Source: Pseudorasbora parva (lineage: Eukaryota > Chordata > Actinopteri > Cypriniformes > Gobionidae). Taken from it: 64,000 bases of DNA. Shown piece by piece: positions 11,458 to 22,398 of the stretch. The notes under the pieces were generated by a model. It saw only the letters and a list, made by a program, of their open reading frames with translations, was not told where the DNA came from and did not search any database. The translations under genes were made by a program, and so were the position numbers. The stretch's first letter is position 1, and every line of letters begins with the position of its first letter. Where the stretch lies: positions 17,224,144 to 17,288,143 of the forward strand of contig NC_090184.1 of NCBI RefSeq assembly GCF_024679245.1, in the 5' to 3' direction.

Positions 11458-12212
11458 CAGTGCTCGAATTGAGGGGGTGCTGGAGGGATCCCCCCCACGC
11501 GTGCACATTTCTACGCCCCTTTCGTGCGTATGCATCGTTTATAAATTAGGCTACAACAGGCTATCAGTCCTAAATTTCCAGAATAAATTATTTACAATAA
11601 TGTATATGACTGTGTATTTTTAGGCTGCTTGTCATTTCACTTTAAAGAAAAAATGTAAAGCCCCTCTAAAGAGTGCATGACGCCGTTTACTGCTCCGAAA
11701 AAGGAATGCTAATAAACCCTCACTGGAGTGAGAAGAGAAAGCTTCTTGCTGACTTTGGTGTCATTTTCTCCTAATATTTCCACTGTGTTTATCCACTCAT
11801 GTCAGGGATTCTGTATTCCTTACTTTAGGTGTACTCATTTTTTATTATTAACATTTGATAAATATTGCAAAGTCATCTCAACTGGCTCGTGTCATGAGCA
11901 AACTTAATTATTTTGTGACCAAAAATGTGAAAAATCTAAATGACCGTGCATGGCATTATTTTAGCAATAAGCAACCCAATTTGTCTAGATCTGTAATATT
12001 GCTTCCCTTCAATAATAAGCTTGTCTTAAAGGGAACCTTTTATGCCCCTTTTCACAAGATGTGATATAAGTCTCGGGTGTCCCCAGAGATTAGATTTACA
12101 TGTGTAAATGTAAAGGTCACATACAGCCCTCTTGCCCGATTAAAAAATGTATAATTCAGGGTGGTGTGGGGACCCCCCCCCCCCCATAGAACTTAATTTA
12201 ATTCGAGCACTG
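11458..12212. mobile_element. hAT-like element with CAGTGCTCGAATT ends
   Basis: CAGTGCTCGAATT at 11458-11470 is exactly inverted at 12200-12212. The interior has G-runs and C-runs just inside each end. CAGTG ends fit hAT. The expected 8-bp duplication is not clean, although TAGGC occurs on both sides, so the assignment is tentative. Confidence 0.6.
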
Positions 12213-13089
<877 letters not shown>

Positions 13090-13103
13090 TTTTTTTATTT
13101 TTT

Positions 13104-13395
13104 AGGGCTGCACAATAATGGGTAAAATGATAATCATGATTATTTTGCTCAAAATCATAATCACGATTATTGATCACGATTATTCTGTCAATGTTGTTTA
13201 CCAACCTTGTCACCCAAAAGGCCTGTAGGTGGCACACCAACTTTTTTTAACCAACTATGATAACTTTGTTAGATGGCTTAATGCACCGACAGTGATATTA
13301 AAAGACCAAACTCTGTAAAATCATAAACCATAGACTACAGTACAGTAAAAGAGTAGAGTCCAGAATATGAACACAACACGTTTAATTATACATTA
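13104..13395 (+). mobile_element. hAT-like left-end fragment
   Basis: TAGGGCTGCACAATAATGGG at 13104 has the TAGGG(C)TG form of the window's other hAT ends and is followed by repeated ATAATCATGATTAT-type motifs. No right terminus follows before the next element, so it is truncated. Confidence 0.45.
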
Positions 13396-13410
13396 AGCGT
13401 TTTCCTCCTA

Positions 13411-14132
13411 TAGAAACCTCCGTCCATCATCGGAACACAGTTTCAGATATTTTATATATATTTTAGTCCCAGAGCTTATGCAGTCAATGCCCACTTTACT
13501 GTCCATGTCCAGAAAGCTAATAAAAACCTCATCAAAATAGTCCATATGTGACATCAGTTGGTTGATTAGAGTCTCTTGAAGCATTGAAAATACATTTTGG
13601 TTCAAAAATATCAAAAACTACGATTTTATTCATAGAATCATTCGTTTGATTCTTTTTATATCGAAAAAGAATCAAACAGTTAATGAATCAGTGAATCAAT
13701 CAATGATTCGGGTCGTCAATGTCACGTGATTTCAGCAGTTCGGTTCGCGCCAAACTGCTGAAATCACGTGACATTGACGACCCGAATCATTGATCGATTA
13801 ACTAATTCATGAACCGTTTGATTCTTTTTGGAGGCACGGAGGAGAAGACAATGCAAAAATTCATAGTTTTTATTTTTGAACCAAAATGTATTTTCGATGC
13901 TTCGAGATTCTAATTAACCAACTGATGTCCCATATGGACTACTTTGGTGATGTTTTTATTCCCTTTCTGGACATGGACAGTAAAGTGGGCATAGACTGCA
14001 TAAGCTCTGAGACTAAAATATAAAATATCTGAAACTGTGTGTGAAGATGAACGAAGGTCTTATGTGTGTGGAACGACATTAGGGTGAGTCATTAATGACA
14101 TCAATTTCATTTTTGGGTGAACTAACCCTTTA
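13411..14132. mobile_element. Palindromic foldback element with a 40-bp perfect central stem
   Basis: The two arms (13411-13740 and 13753-14132) are inverted copies. The central 40 bases at 13701-13740 pair perfectly with 13753-13792 around a 12-base loop. The right end GGGTGAACTAACCCTTTA equals the terminus of the relatives at 4729 and 7936; the left outer ~70 bases are lost. No coding capacity. Confidence 0.75.
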
Positions 14133-14339
14133 ATGCGTGCCTCTCTAGAATACTTGGTTCTGCTTGGTCAACAAAGGTTTTATGTTCAAGGGAAAGTCAA
14201 GGAAAACCCATTGCCAAACTCACATTTAAATTATATATTTCATGGACATAACATTATAACATTAACGTTCTCAAATTTTTTTTTTTTAATGTTCTCCAAT
14301 TCATATACAAGTGCACAGCTTTGGTATATATGCAGTCTT

Positions 14340-14620
14340 GGCCGATACAGTGGCTTAGTTCCCTCATAGCAAGATGGTCCCCAGTCGATTTTTGAGTCAG
14401 GAGGACTTTTGTGTGGAGTTTGTATGTTGTTCCTTTGTTGGCATGGGTTTCCTCTGCTCCAGATTCCTCACAATCCAAAAGACATTACACCTAGGTGAAT
14501 TGGATACAATATATATCCTGTAGATGAGCTCTTTGTTGGACTGGCCATCCATCCAGGGTGTTCCCCGCCTGTGGCTCGAGGTGCTGGGATAGGCTGCAGC
14601 ATTAATGTGACCCTGTAGAG
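14340..14620 (+). mobile_element. DANA-like tRNA-derived SINE, main part
   Basis: The order of phrases (ACAGTGGCTTAG, CATAGCAAGATGGTCC, GTGTGGAGTTTGTATGTT, GGGTTTCCTC, CACAATCCAAAAGACAT, AGGTGAATTGGAT) follows the tRNA-derived and body regions of DANA/HE1-type fish SINEs. The pol III B box region is degraded. The copy stops at 14620 where a CAGGGG terminus begins; its likely tail is at 16213. Confidence 0.65.
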
Positions 14621-14770
14621 CAGGGGTCGGCAACCTGTGACATTGCTGAGGGATAATCTGAGGGATAATCACAGAAGCACATGTTGGATCTGCACGCTAG
14701 CACTAGGGGTGGGTGATATATCCTCACAATTATAATTTCAAGAATATTTGTGATATTTATGAGGATATCG

Positions 14771-15862
14771 TAGAGCTGGGTGATATGGCTAAAAAAAATT
14801 ATCACAATATAATTTTTTTATATCAGTTGACATTGATAAAATATCCCGATAAATGTAAAATCTTTATTTCTTTAAAGTTTAAAGGCATATTTTTTCTCCT
14901 GATTGAAAGATGTAGAAAACAGACAGTTAACTGTGGTTTAAAACTATCCTTTATTGTCAAAACATGACAAACACTTCCCAAACAGGTGAACAACTTATTA
15001 AAACTGAAGTAGATTTATTTATTAAAATCTTAACTGTGGTCAGCATTTTTTTTTTACTCTACACTGTATATCAATATATACTTAATTGTGTGAGTAGTAA
15101 AACACAAAAAATGCAAACGGGCAAAAAAAATAAAAGTTTTAAGTTAAGAAACATTTTGAGTCCCTCTCTTGCCTCACAGTGGATTGGATCCACCGTGTAT
15201 CTCACACACACACCTCACCAACAGTGGGCTGGTCGGGAGAGGGGAGAGAGCAAAGTTCAGTTGTGAAGCTCCAGTAAGAGCTGTCTATTTTATTCATTTT
15301 AAACATCAGATGAAATTATTTCTGATTTGATACAGGTGATGCTGAGTCATTAAAACATCACCAAAGACAAACAATTATGATAACGATCATGTACAAGTCC
15401 GATGTTTTAGTGATTATAGTTTGGTACAGTTAGCGTTAGCTTGTTGTAAGTCACCAACAAGCTACTAACAAGGTGATAAGCCTGTGTGTGAATGTAGTTA
15501 ATGTAGATTTACAGCTGTGTTGAGCTCAATATTGAATAACTTCGAAGAAGCATAATAATTTTTTTAATAATTAAATTTTGTGGTAAAGCTATGATGAGCA
15601 GTCCAAGCACGTCAGTGTTTTATGTCGGATGGATCGCCAGAATATCTTCAAACCACTGAAGCTGAGCGAACTAACTTGTCAACGATATCTTTATCCTCCG
15701 AGCTGGTCGTGAGCGCTGATTGTCTTCACTATCGCTCATTTTTTCTCACTCTACTCCGATCCTCCAAGCCTGTCAGTCACTGACTGTAAACAACACATAG
15801 AAGCCCAGTCTGCAAAATGCATGCGCAGCATTACGCATGGTGCGTAAGCATTATATCGAGGA
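14771..15862 (+). mobile_element. Second copy of the 4909-6118 hAT-like element, right end lost
   Basis: TAGAGCTGGGTGATATGGC corresponds to the left end at 4909. Shared internal phrases include TTTAAAGTTTAAAGGCATAT, CCTCACCAACAGTGGGCTGG and GTCCGATGTTTTAGTGATTA. It breaks off in a T-run after ATTATATCGAGGAT. Confidence 0.7.
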
Positions 15863-15962
15863 TTTTTTTTTTTTTTATCTCTCAATTTAATATTTATAAC
15901 TTATTAAAACATGATGTGAAATATGAACAATGGGTATCTCAAAATGCGCATCCGCATGCTAG

Positions 15963-16125
15963 GAGAGATGCACCAGTTGCAATTTTCTTGTTTTCGTGAT
16001 TCTGATTTTTGTTTTATTTTAAATGTGACATACTGATACATTAGCACAAATAATTGAGAGAATAAAGAGAGATATGAATTAAATACAACTTTCCAGTCCT
16101 TGGCCGGTCGATCAGTGCATCTCCT
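15963..16125. mobile_element. 163-bp hAT-like mini-element
   Basis: The inverted ends GAGAGATGCACC and GTGCATCTCCT are flanked by CATGCTAG (15955-15962) and CATGCAAG (16126-16133), which match at 7 of 8 bases. Far too short to code. Confidence 0.5.
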
Positions 16126-16212
16126 CATGCAAGTTCAAGGAACTTCGTTTAAATAAATGAATGCACCTCTGTTGTCTTGGGCCAGCGACTATCCCTCCAT
16201 GTGCCAATACCA

Positions 16213-16250
16213 TATAGGACAACGGGGTTCGGAAGATGGATGGATAGATA
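16213..16250 (+). mobile_element. Probable tail of the split SINE
   Basis: AGGACAACGGGGTTCGGAAG followed by GATGGATGGATAGATAG matches the 3' tail that should follow GACCCTGTAGAG at 14620. It supports one SINE interrupted by the intervening 1.6 kb. Confidence 0.5.
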
Positions 16251-17159
16251 GCATAACCATTGATTAAAATATACTTGAACCATTCGGGAGCAGTAAATAA
16301 AATGACAACATTTGTTCTCAGTTGGTCTTAGTTAAACCTGAATCAGTCGATAACACAGATTCTTTATCGTTTCTTTAATTGGTTAGAAGTGCAGAATCTC
16401 TGGCTGTTAATGGCTTTCTGGTTGTTAATGATTTTTACTGAAGACTGATAGTTTCTCATTAATAAAACTGAAAAGGAAATACCATTGAGCACTTGCAAGA
16501 AGTATCTGCAATAGGTTAATTAGACAATAATTGGCATTTGTGTAGAGAAAGGTTACAATATTTTGGCTTGAAGAATTGCGGTGAAAATGTCACATTAACA
16601 TGTAGTACAACCATTATAGAATTCATTTGGCCTTTTTCAAGCAAGAATCTTATCATATGCTGCATAAATATTGGCATCTGTGGGTGGCCCTTTTCCCCCA
16701 GTGTTGGAGCTATTGTGAATTAGACTAGAATTGATTGCTTTCATTTTTTGGAATTTATAATTGATTTAATTTCCTAAACCCAGAAAATGTTCATGGTCAA
16801 ATGACTTGAGCCGAGTTTCCTTTAGTACTTTAATAAGGCTCCTATCTCAGTTGAAACAGCTTGTTTATGACGCTTCAAGCGACAAAAGGTTATAACTGAG
16901 ATTTGGGAAATAAAGTCTAATTTAAACAGCCTTGAGGAACTGTGTAATTGATTTAGTTAGGCAGTACTGGGCTGAATAACATGTTTACCGCTCAGGCTGA
17001 GGAAAAGGTTTTGTGACATTCTTTACCCACAAAAAACCCCACCAAAACAGAAATGTCAAACTTGGTGACTCAAGGTCTCTTGGTGAATAATTAAAATACA
17101 TCCAGAATCCAGCAAGCAATGCACTGACCAAAAATAAAACTCACAAGGCACTAAAATCC
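16251..17159. other. Single-copy-looking DNA downstream of the gene
   Basis: No repeat termini or coding frames recognised. The block 16600-16900 is balanced in composition and free of repeat hallmarks, so it could hold conserved non-coding sequence, but nothing in the sequence alone proves this. Confidence 0.35.
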
Positions 17160-17607
17160 AAACCAATTTATGTGCACTTTATTTACAATGAGTCATTAAT
17201 ATTACAATCCTTAATCTACATGTCACCATCTGCATACAGTCCTGTAGCCTCATAAGTGAGTGCAGAGCATTGGCAAGCCTGGAAATACTGTTTAGTTTTT
17301 TTTTTTAACTACAAAAGGTGCTAAAATAAAATCGTTAAAAAAAATGAAGAGAATAGAGAACATAATATAAATGAACATACAAAAAAGATTTGATTCATCT
17401 TGTTAAAATGCCTTAAGTCTGCTTTTTTTTTACTGTCTTAGCATTGTCCCGCTGTTGGCATGTCAAACCACAAGACCGCTAGACATCCTTTATGTAATGG
17501 CTGATGTGTTGTGTTCAGTAAGGTTGATGTTGCAGTTTTTCCCTGGCTCGTACTTGTCTCTATTACAAAGGCATAAGGGTGAGTTCAGTTCGCACGCATT
17601 GATTCGA
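17160..17607 (-). other. tmem132: Probable 3' UTR of the TMEM132-family gene
   Basis: The sequence lies directly downstream of the TAG stop at 17610-17608 and is AT-rich without inserted elements. It reaches an AATAAA hexamer about 425 bases on. The real cleavage site is inferred, not seen, and later signals could also be used. Confidence 0.55.
17178..17183 (-). promoter_or_regulatory. Candidate poly(A) signal AATAAA
   Basis: TTTATT on the plus strand reads AATAAA on the gene strand, about 425 bases after the stop codon. Cleavage would be expected 10-30 bases further, near 17150-17165. Confidence 0.5.
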
Positions 17608-18801
17608 CTAAGCCACTTCCTTTAGAGCACTGTCGTTTAGCCTCTCCATGTAGTTTCGTAGTTCCTTAGAGTCACCAAGCTCAACATCCTGACATACCCA
17701 CTTAATGTCATCGTCAGGATCGACCCCCAAATTTTCCTTTGCCGGACTAACGCTTTCCACCGGGATGGTGGTGAATGTGGTAAACTTCACACGTTTCCTT
17801 TTGGTCGTCGGCGAATCGCCTTTGCTGTCTCTCGCCGTGCAGACTGTAGCGGTGTCGGCTCCTCTGTGCACCTGGCCCTGGACGTTCTTCTGCAAAGAAC
17901 CGCCGTTGAGAAGGTGGCTCCCTTCTTCTAACCCTCCTAAGCTGGAGTCCATAATGGTGATGTGCTCATCGGTCTGTGGAGACAAACTCACGTGGCTCTC
18001 CAGGAGTTCGGCGTCGTTTCCCAGCCACACCCAGTCGTGAGCATGGTTCATGCTCTCCTGGCCCTCGATTGACATCTCCTTGTGTTGGTACTTGAGAGTG
18101 TATGAGATGCAGTTGATGAGGAAGACCAGAATAGCCAAGCAGAAGACGCCTAACAAAGCATACATCCCGATTTCAAGGTCAGTGAGTCCATGAGGTATTT
18201 GAATGTCGTCCTCATCCACACTAGGTCCTCGAGGAAGGTCCACCTGAGCGGGGAAGTCCGAGAAATCGATCGGAATGCCTGGCAACTGGCTCCCGTCGTC
18301 TGAGAGCTTGTCTCCACCTGGTCTTCTGATGATGGCCGTTTTGGTGGTGGTGATTCGTTTCATGATGCTATCCTCCATGTCTGAGATGGAGCTTCCATAG
18401 TAGTGGTTCTCCATCCCGGTCCTGTCCGGGAGAGATGGGTTCTGTCTGCGGTCACCTGGTCTGTTGTCCATGTCCTCTCCATCCTGGCCGTAGTCGCCCG
18501 GCCTCAATGCGCTTTCGCTGCGACCGAACTTCACACGGATGTTGCAGTTTCCGGCCGCCAGGACACTTCTGCGCTTAAATTTCTGACACACTTCACATAC
18601 CGTCATTTCTACGTGCACCAGCAGACCTTGGCCCTCGGCTCGTGCAGAAATAACCGGCCACCGGCTTGCAGCGTCCTGCCGTATGGACACCACATCCTCA
18701 TCCAGAGAGGTAGCGGTCAGAACAAAGTGCTCAGGGTTGTACAGGTCCAGAGGAGCCATGGAGCCGTCACTGAACTGCAGCCAAGCACTGATCAGCGCCT
18801 C
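17608..18801 (-). CDS. tmem132: TMEM132-family protein, terminal coding exon (membrane segment and cytoplasmic tail)
   Basis: This exon encodes the last 397 residues of a single-pass type I neuronal membrane protein of the TMEM132 family, linked in the literature to adhesion and cytoskeleton contacts. It starts after an acceptor (CTATAG, then GAG) with EALISAWLQFSDGS and ends in LNDSALKEVA and TAG. In exon numbering, residues about 1-95 finish the ectodomain, with cysteines in VCEVCQKF and GNCNIRV. An acidic, low-complexity stalk follows. The motif GLTDLEIGMYALLGVF leads into the transmembrane helix at about residues 212-235 (18168-18097). The tail holds a basic KRKRVKFTTFTT block and DIKWVCQD near the C terminus, both family hallmarks. 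The frame is intact. The paralogue is unresolved; the tail seems closer to B or E than to A. It joins in phase 0 to the exon at 37455-37264. Confidence 0.95.
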   Translation of the reverse strand, partial: EALISAWLQFSDGSMAPLDLYNPEHFVLTATSLDEDVVSIRQDAASRWPVISARAEGQGLLVHVEMTVCEVCQKFKRRSVLAAGNCNIRVKFGRSESALRPGDYGQDGEDMDNRPGDRRQNPSLPDRTGMENHYYGSSISDMEDSIMKRITTTKTAIIRRPGGDKLSDDGSQLPGIPIDFSDFPAQVDLPRGPSVDEDDIQIPHGLTDLEIGMYALLGVFCLAILVFLINCISYTLKYQHKEMSIEGQESMNHAHDWVWLGNDAELLESHVSLSPQTDEHITIMDSSLGGLEEGSHLLNGGSLQKNVQGQVHRGADTATVCTARDSKGDSPTTKRKRVKFTTFTTIPVESVSPAKENLGVDPDDDIKWVCQDVELGDSKELRNYMERLNDSALKEVA

Positions 18802-21033
18802 CTATAGAGGGAACAAAGAAAATCAAGAACTGTTTGACTGCGACAGCATCAAATGATACATTTGGATCATATCAGTTGTTGTGTGTTCTCATTTGCTCTG
18901 TTTTTGGATTTAGATCACTTTCCAGTCATCTAATCCTCACTTGAAGTTAATCTTTAAAAAGAAAATGATCATTAGCAGATTCCAAAATTAATACTCATTT
19001 TCTTACTGTACTTTATAATGATGTGATGCCTAAATTTTAGCACTTAATTTTCCTGTCATACCTATACAGTATCTTATACATTCACATTTATGCATTTAGC
19101 AGATGCTTTTATCCAAAGTGACTTACAACTGAGGAGTACAGGAAGAGATCTGTCATGAAGAGGCGAAGAAACGCAAAAAGTGCCCTAAATACAAAGATTT
19201 GGATATTACTCAGAGTAGCAAAACCAGAAAAGGGAGGGAAAAGAGAAAAAATTGAGGAGGAAGAGTTAGAAATCATATAGTACAAGGACACTGTCATCTT
19301 GTTTTTGTAGGGTGTCCCATTCGTTGTTTAAGTTTAAAGAAGGGTGCTCGTAAGCCGTTATGTGCCCTCGATGCACACTTCAGCTGAGCCTGCAAGTTCG
19401 AGAGCGACGCAGAGGACTTCTAACTGGCAGTCAAAGCGGCATTACGTCGTGAAAGTGCAGACTCAGAGGAAGACCGTAAGGGTTTAGGGTGCCATTTGGG
19501 ACAGGGCCTGTGATGTTGTGTAAGGGTGTTATCAACAAATAATAGCTTTATATAGTTTGATTAGTGGTCTCTATAAAGGCAGATCAGAAGAGACAATCAG
19601 ATGATGCAAAACTCCCAATATTTCTTTTTTATGCACAGCTAAATTTGCTTCCCTACATTCACCGGTCGGACAGTTCTAATAGATATATAAAAAAAGGACA
19701 ATACATTTGCAATGTCTTTGCGGAGAGTAGAGACATTGCAACGATATCAAGAAACTAGGGCCGTGCAATTTTAGTGAATTTCTTTCCTTCATCCCTAAAA
19801 GCCAAAACTTGACATTCAAATCAGCTAAATCACTGATTGTCATAAAATAGTCAAGTGTTGCTATACTGCTCTATAATAAAAAGTGCTATTAAAACTGCAA
19901 TAAGCCGGGGAAGTGATGCAGTTTCCCAAGCTGCTTTCTGCGTGGACCGGTTTATGCCTAAAATTTTAACTACACAGAGAAATTTGTCAAAAGGCTTAAG
20001 TATTCGCTTAATCATAGTCAGTTACGTCTTAAGTGAACATAAACGTCTAACAGTATATTGGATCCATGAATTCGGTCACCTAATATTCCTGCTGCTGTCT
20101 GTCATTAATGTCAATCAAACCAGAAAAGACAAAGAGAAAATCACACTCACTAGGATTACTCTATATTTAATTTATACAGTGAAGACTATGCAGTGTTGTT
20201 TCACATTTCATTACTTTCTAGTTCACACTTCATGATTTTCAAACTCATTGTTCTTTTCACACTGCGCGATGGATCGGCGACAGGAGGTTTTACATTGCGT
20301 GACTTTACAATAGAAAGAATCCCCGACAACTCTGCCTGGTCCGCAAACTACATTTCACAACCAAACACACACAAGAAGTGATACGAAAATAACATATCAC
20401 ATGTTCTTGCGTGAGAAAGGAAATAAACTTTTTTGAAAGTGCTGCTGTAGCGGCTGGTCAAGTAAATGTTTGTGCTTTTGTTTCTGTTTGTTGAAATTGT
20501 AAAGCTTGTGTGTGGTGATAATATTCTGGTCTATAACTCCTCCTCAAACTTCCTGCTGCCCTGCATCTTGCCCTCTCATTGACTGTAGGTCATCGGCAAT
20601 GTATTTTAGGGTGGACCGATTAATTGCATTTGTAATAATAGTATTTGTATGATAAGTTTGTTTGTTTTTTAACTGCAAAGGCTGCGATTACAGTCTGTTC
20701 ACATGACACGCGAGAGTAAAGCAGTCTGCAGAAGAAGCATCAACTTTGGCACGTTAAGCCTACAGGCCTGGCCTAAATGAGACAACAATTTGTGTTTAAT
20801 CAATCTAATACTGTGTTGGTCATCCAGTTGGGGTCGGAGAAAAGCTTCTGTCTTTAATGATTCTGAGTTTAGATTTGAACTGCAGGTGCACGTGCTGTGT
20901 GTTTTAGAAACACCCGTATTCTGCTTGTCCATTTCCCCTCTCAGGCGGCCGACTCAGGGGTTAATAATCAAGCAACAGTAAAGATGAGAGAAAAATCACT
21001 CACAGCTCTTGAATGGAAAATGTTCAGATACTC
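18802..21033. other. Last intron, 3' part, with repeat fragments
   Basis: 19076-19140 (TGCATTTAGCAGATGCTTTT, then CAAAGTGACTTACAA) is a scrap of a widespread fish repeat domain. 19308-19511 begins TAGGGTGTCCCATTCG and ends near TTTGGGACAGGGCCTG, resembling ends of a hAT-like element with its interior mostly gone. TAGGGCCGTGCAATTTTAG near 19757 is another isolated end. Nothing else recognised. Confidence 0.4.
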
Positions 21034-22398
21034 TAAGGATGCTTTCTAGGGCTGTGTTGAAAAAAATCGGTTCACCAATTCTGAATCGATTTTCATATTT
21101 CTAAAGATCGATCCGTAACTCAGAGGATCAATTTAATAATAGGCCTGCATAGAATTTTAATTTGCCGCATCATTGAATTCACACATGCGCGCGAGGTGGA
21201 AGGACATTAACACAATGAACATGGCAGCTTTGAAAACTCCAGAAACGCCGCGGACAGAGAATACTGGCTGCCGTTTTCAATTGTTTTCAATGAGAGCGCC
21301 GCGTTTTTAGAACGCGTGGAGCGCACCGAGGCGCTGAGCGACTATCTCGCGCTGAGCGCTCAGCGTTTTTTACTGGTCGCCGAGAGTTGAAGAATGTTTA
21401 ATTTTTAGTAAAACGCAGCGCTCATCACTGTCACTTTTCACCCAGCTGTCCAATCACAGTGGAGGAGGGGCGGGACAAATACAACACAGACCAACATTCT
21501 GCGTGTCGTCATCAGATGACAACAAGTAATAATAACAGAACAAAATGATTTAAAACAAATGCCAGAGCAAATACTTTACATTGTATCTGCAATTTTTTTT
21601 TGCTTTTTTTTGGTGGACACACGGCCTAACGTTATACCGCCGTCACCGCGCTGAAGAACACAGTCGTTCTCACTGCAGCACGCTCTTACTGCCAAGGAAG
21701 TTGTAATGGCTGCGTTGTCATGACGGCGCGCGACAGCACAGCTCCACAGCGCGCGTTCGCTGACTAGAGCAGCCTGGAAGGGGGATTGTTCTTTACAACC
21801 ATCAATACTCCATTAATTTGCAGCTGAATGTCTATATTAATAGTATCAATATGTTGCATAACTACAGTCCTGTAATATTCAGGTAACAGCTGGAAAAAAA
21901 ATGCTTTCTTCAAAAACACGTATCTTACTCTCAAAGATCAGATCGGATCGAATTAAATAATGATAATCGATTCAAGATCTTGAGAATCGGAATCGAATCG
22001 ATTCTTGAAATTTGAATCGAAACCCAGCTCTAATGCTTTCACACTTGGATTGATTGCCTGGACTGAACCAGAGTCCGATTGCCCCCCTCCCCCTGCCCCC
22101 AGTCAGGTAAATGAGTGAAACACACACGACACATTTGTATCAAAGCATTCATCATTAATAGCGGTTCACTTCCGAAATTTTGTACGATTGCATTCACATC
22201 AGCATCGAACCGCAAAAGAATTCACATGAACCGAACCCCAGACCACCTTTTTAAGCGGACTGGTACGACGGTACGGTACGGTTCGCGGATGCACACCCGA
22301 GTTCGGAAGACCACGTTCACATCATCCAAACGAACCGAACTCTGACGTCAATCCAACCTGGGTGCGCACCAAAAGTGCTTGTGTGAAAGCACCCTTAA
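21034..22398. mobile_element. TTAAGGGTGCTTTCACAC-type element, split by a hAT
   Basis: The right end reads GTGTGAAAGCACCCTTAA (22381-22398). The inverse, TAAGGATGCTTTC, is at 21034-21046 and continues ACACTTGGATTG from 22041. The host is therefore about 370 bp and was cut in its left terminus by the 986-bp hAT. TTAA is exact at the right and degraded (CTAA) at the left. Confidence 0.65.
21047..22032. mobile_element. hAT-like element with exact 8-bp target duplication
   Basis: The ends are TAGGGCTGTGTTGAAAA and GAAACCCAGCTCTA. ATGCTTTC occurs at 21039-21046 and 22033-22040. Subterminal ATCGAT/AATCG clusters near both ends may be transposase binding sites, as in other hATs. The middle (about 21190-21780) is GC-rich with many CpGs, unlike its surroundings. 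No transposase frame. Confidence 0.85.

Larger units (their letters stand above)
14621..16212. mobile_element. Insertion that splits the SINE (hAT-like CAGGGGTCGGCAACC end)
   Basis: CAGGGGTCGGCAACCTGTGA at 14621 is a hAT-type end. The block contains a second hAT start near 14704 (TAGGGGTGGGTGATAT), a TAGAGCTGGG copy and a 163-bp mini-element. No matching GGTTGCCGACCCCTG right end is visible, so the right boundary is set only by the resumption of SINE tail sequence. Confidence 0.45.

Noticed and set aside
14340..14620. Possible functional tRNA gene in the SINE head
   Set aside because: The B-box region is degraded and no cloverleaf can be drawn. It is SINE-derived sequence.
17705..18807. Plus-strand frames opposite the terminal exon (17705-18040 and 18403-18807)
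   Set aside because: They are antisense shadows of the conserved TMEM132 coding sequence, with no recognisable domains.
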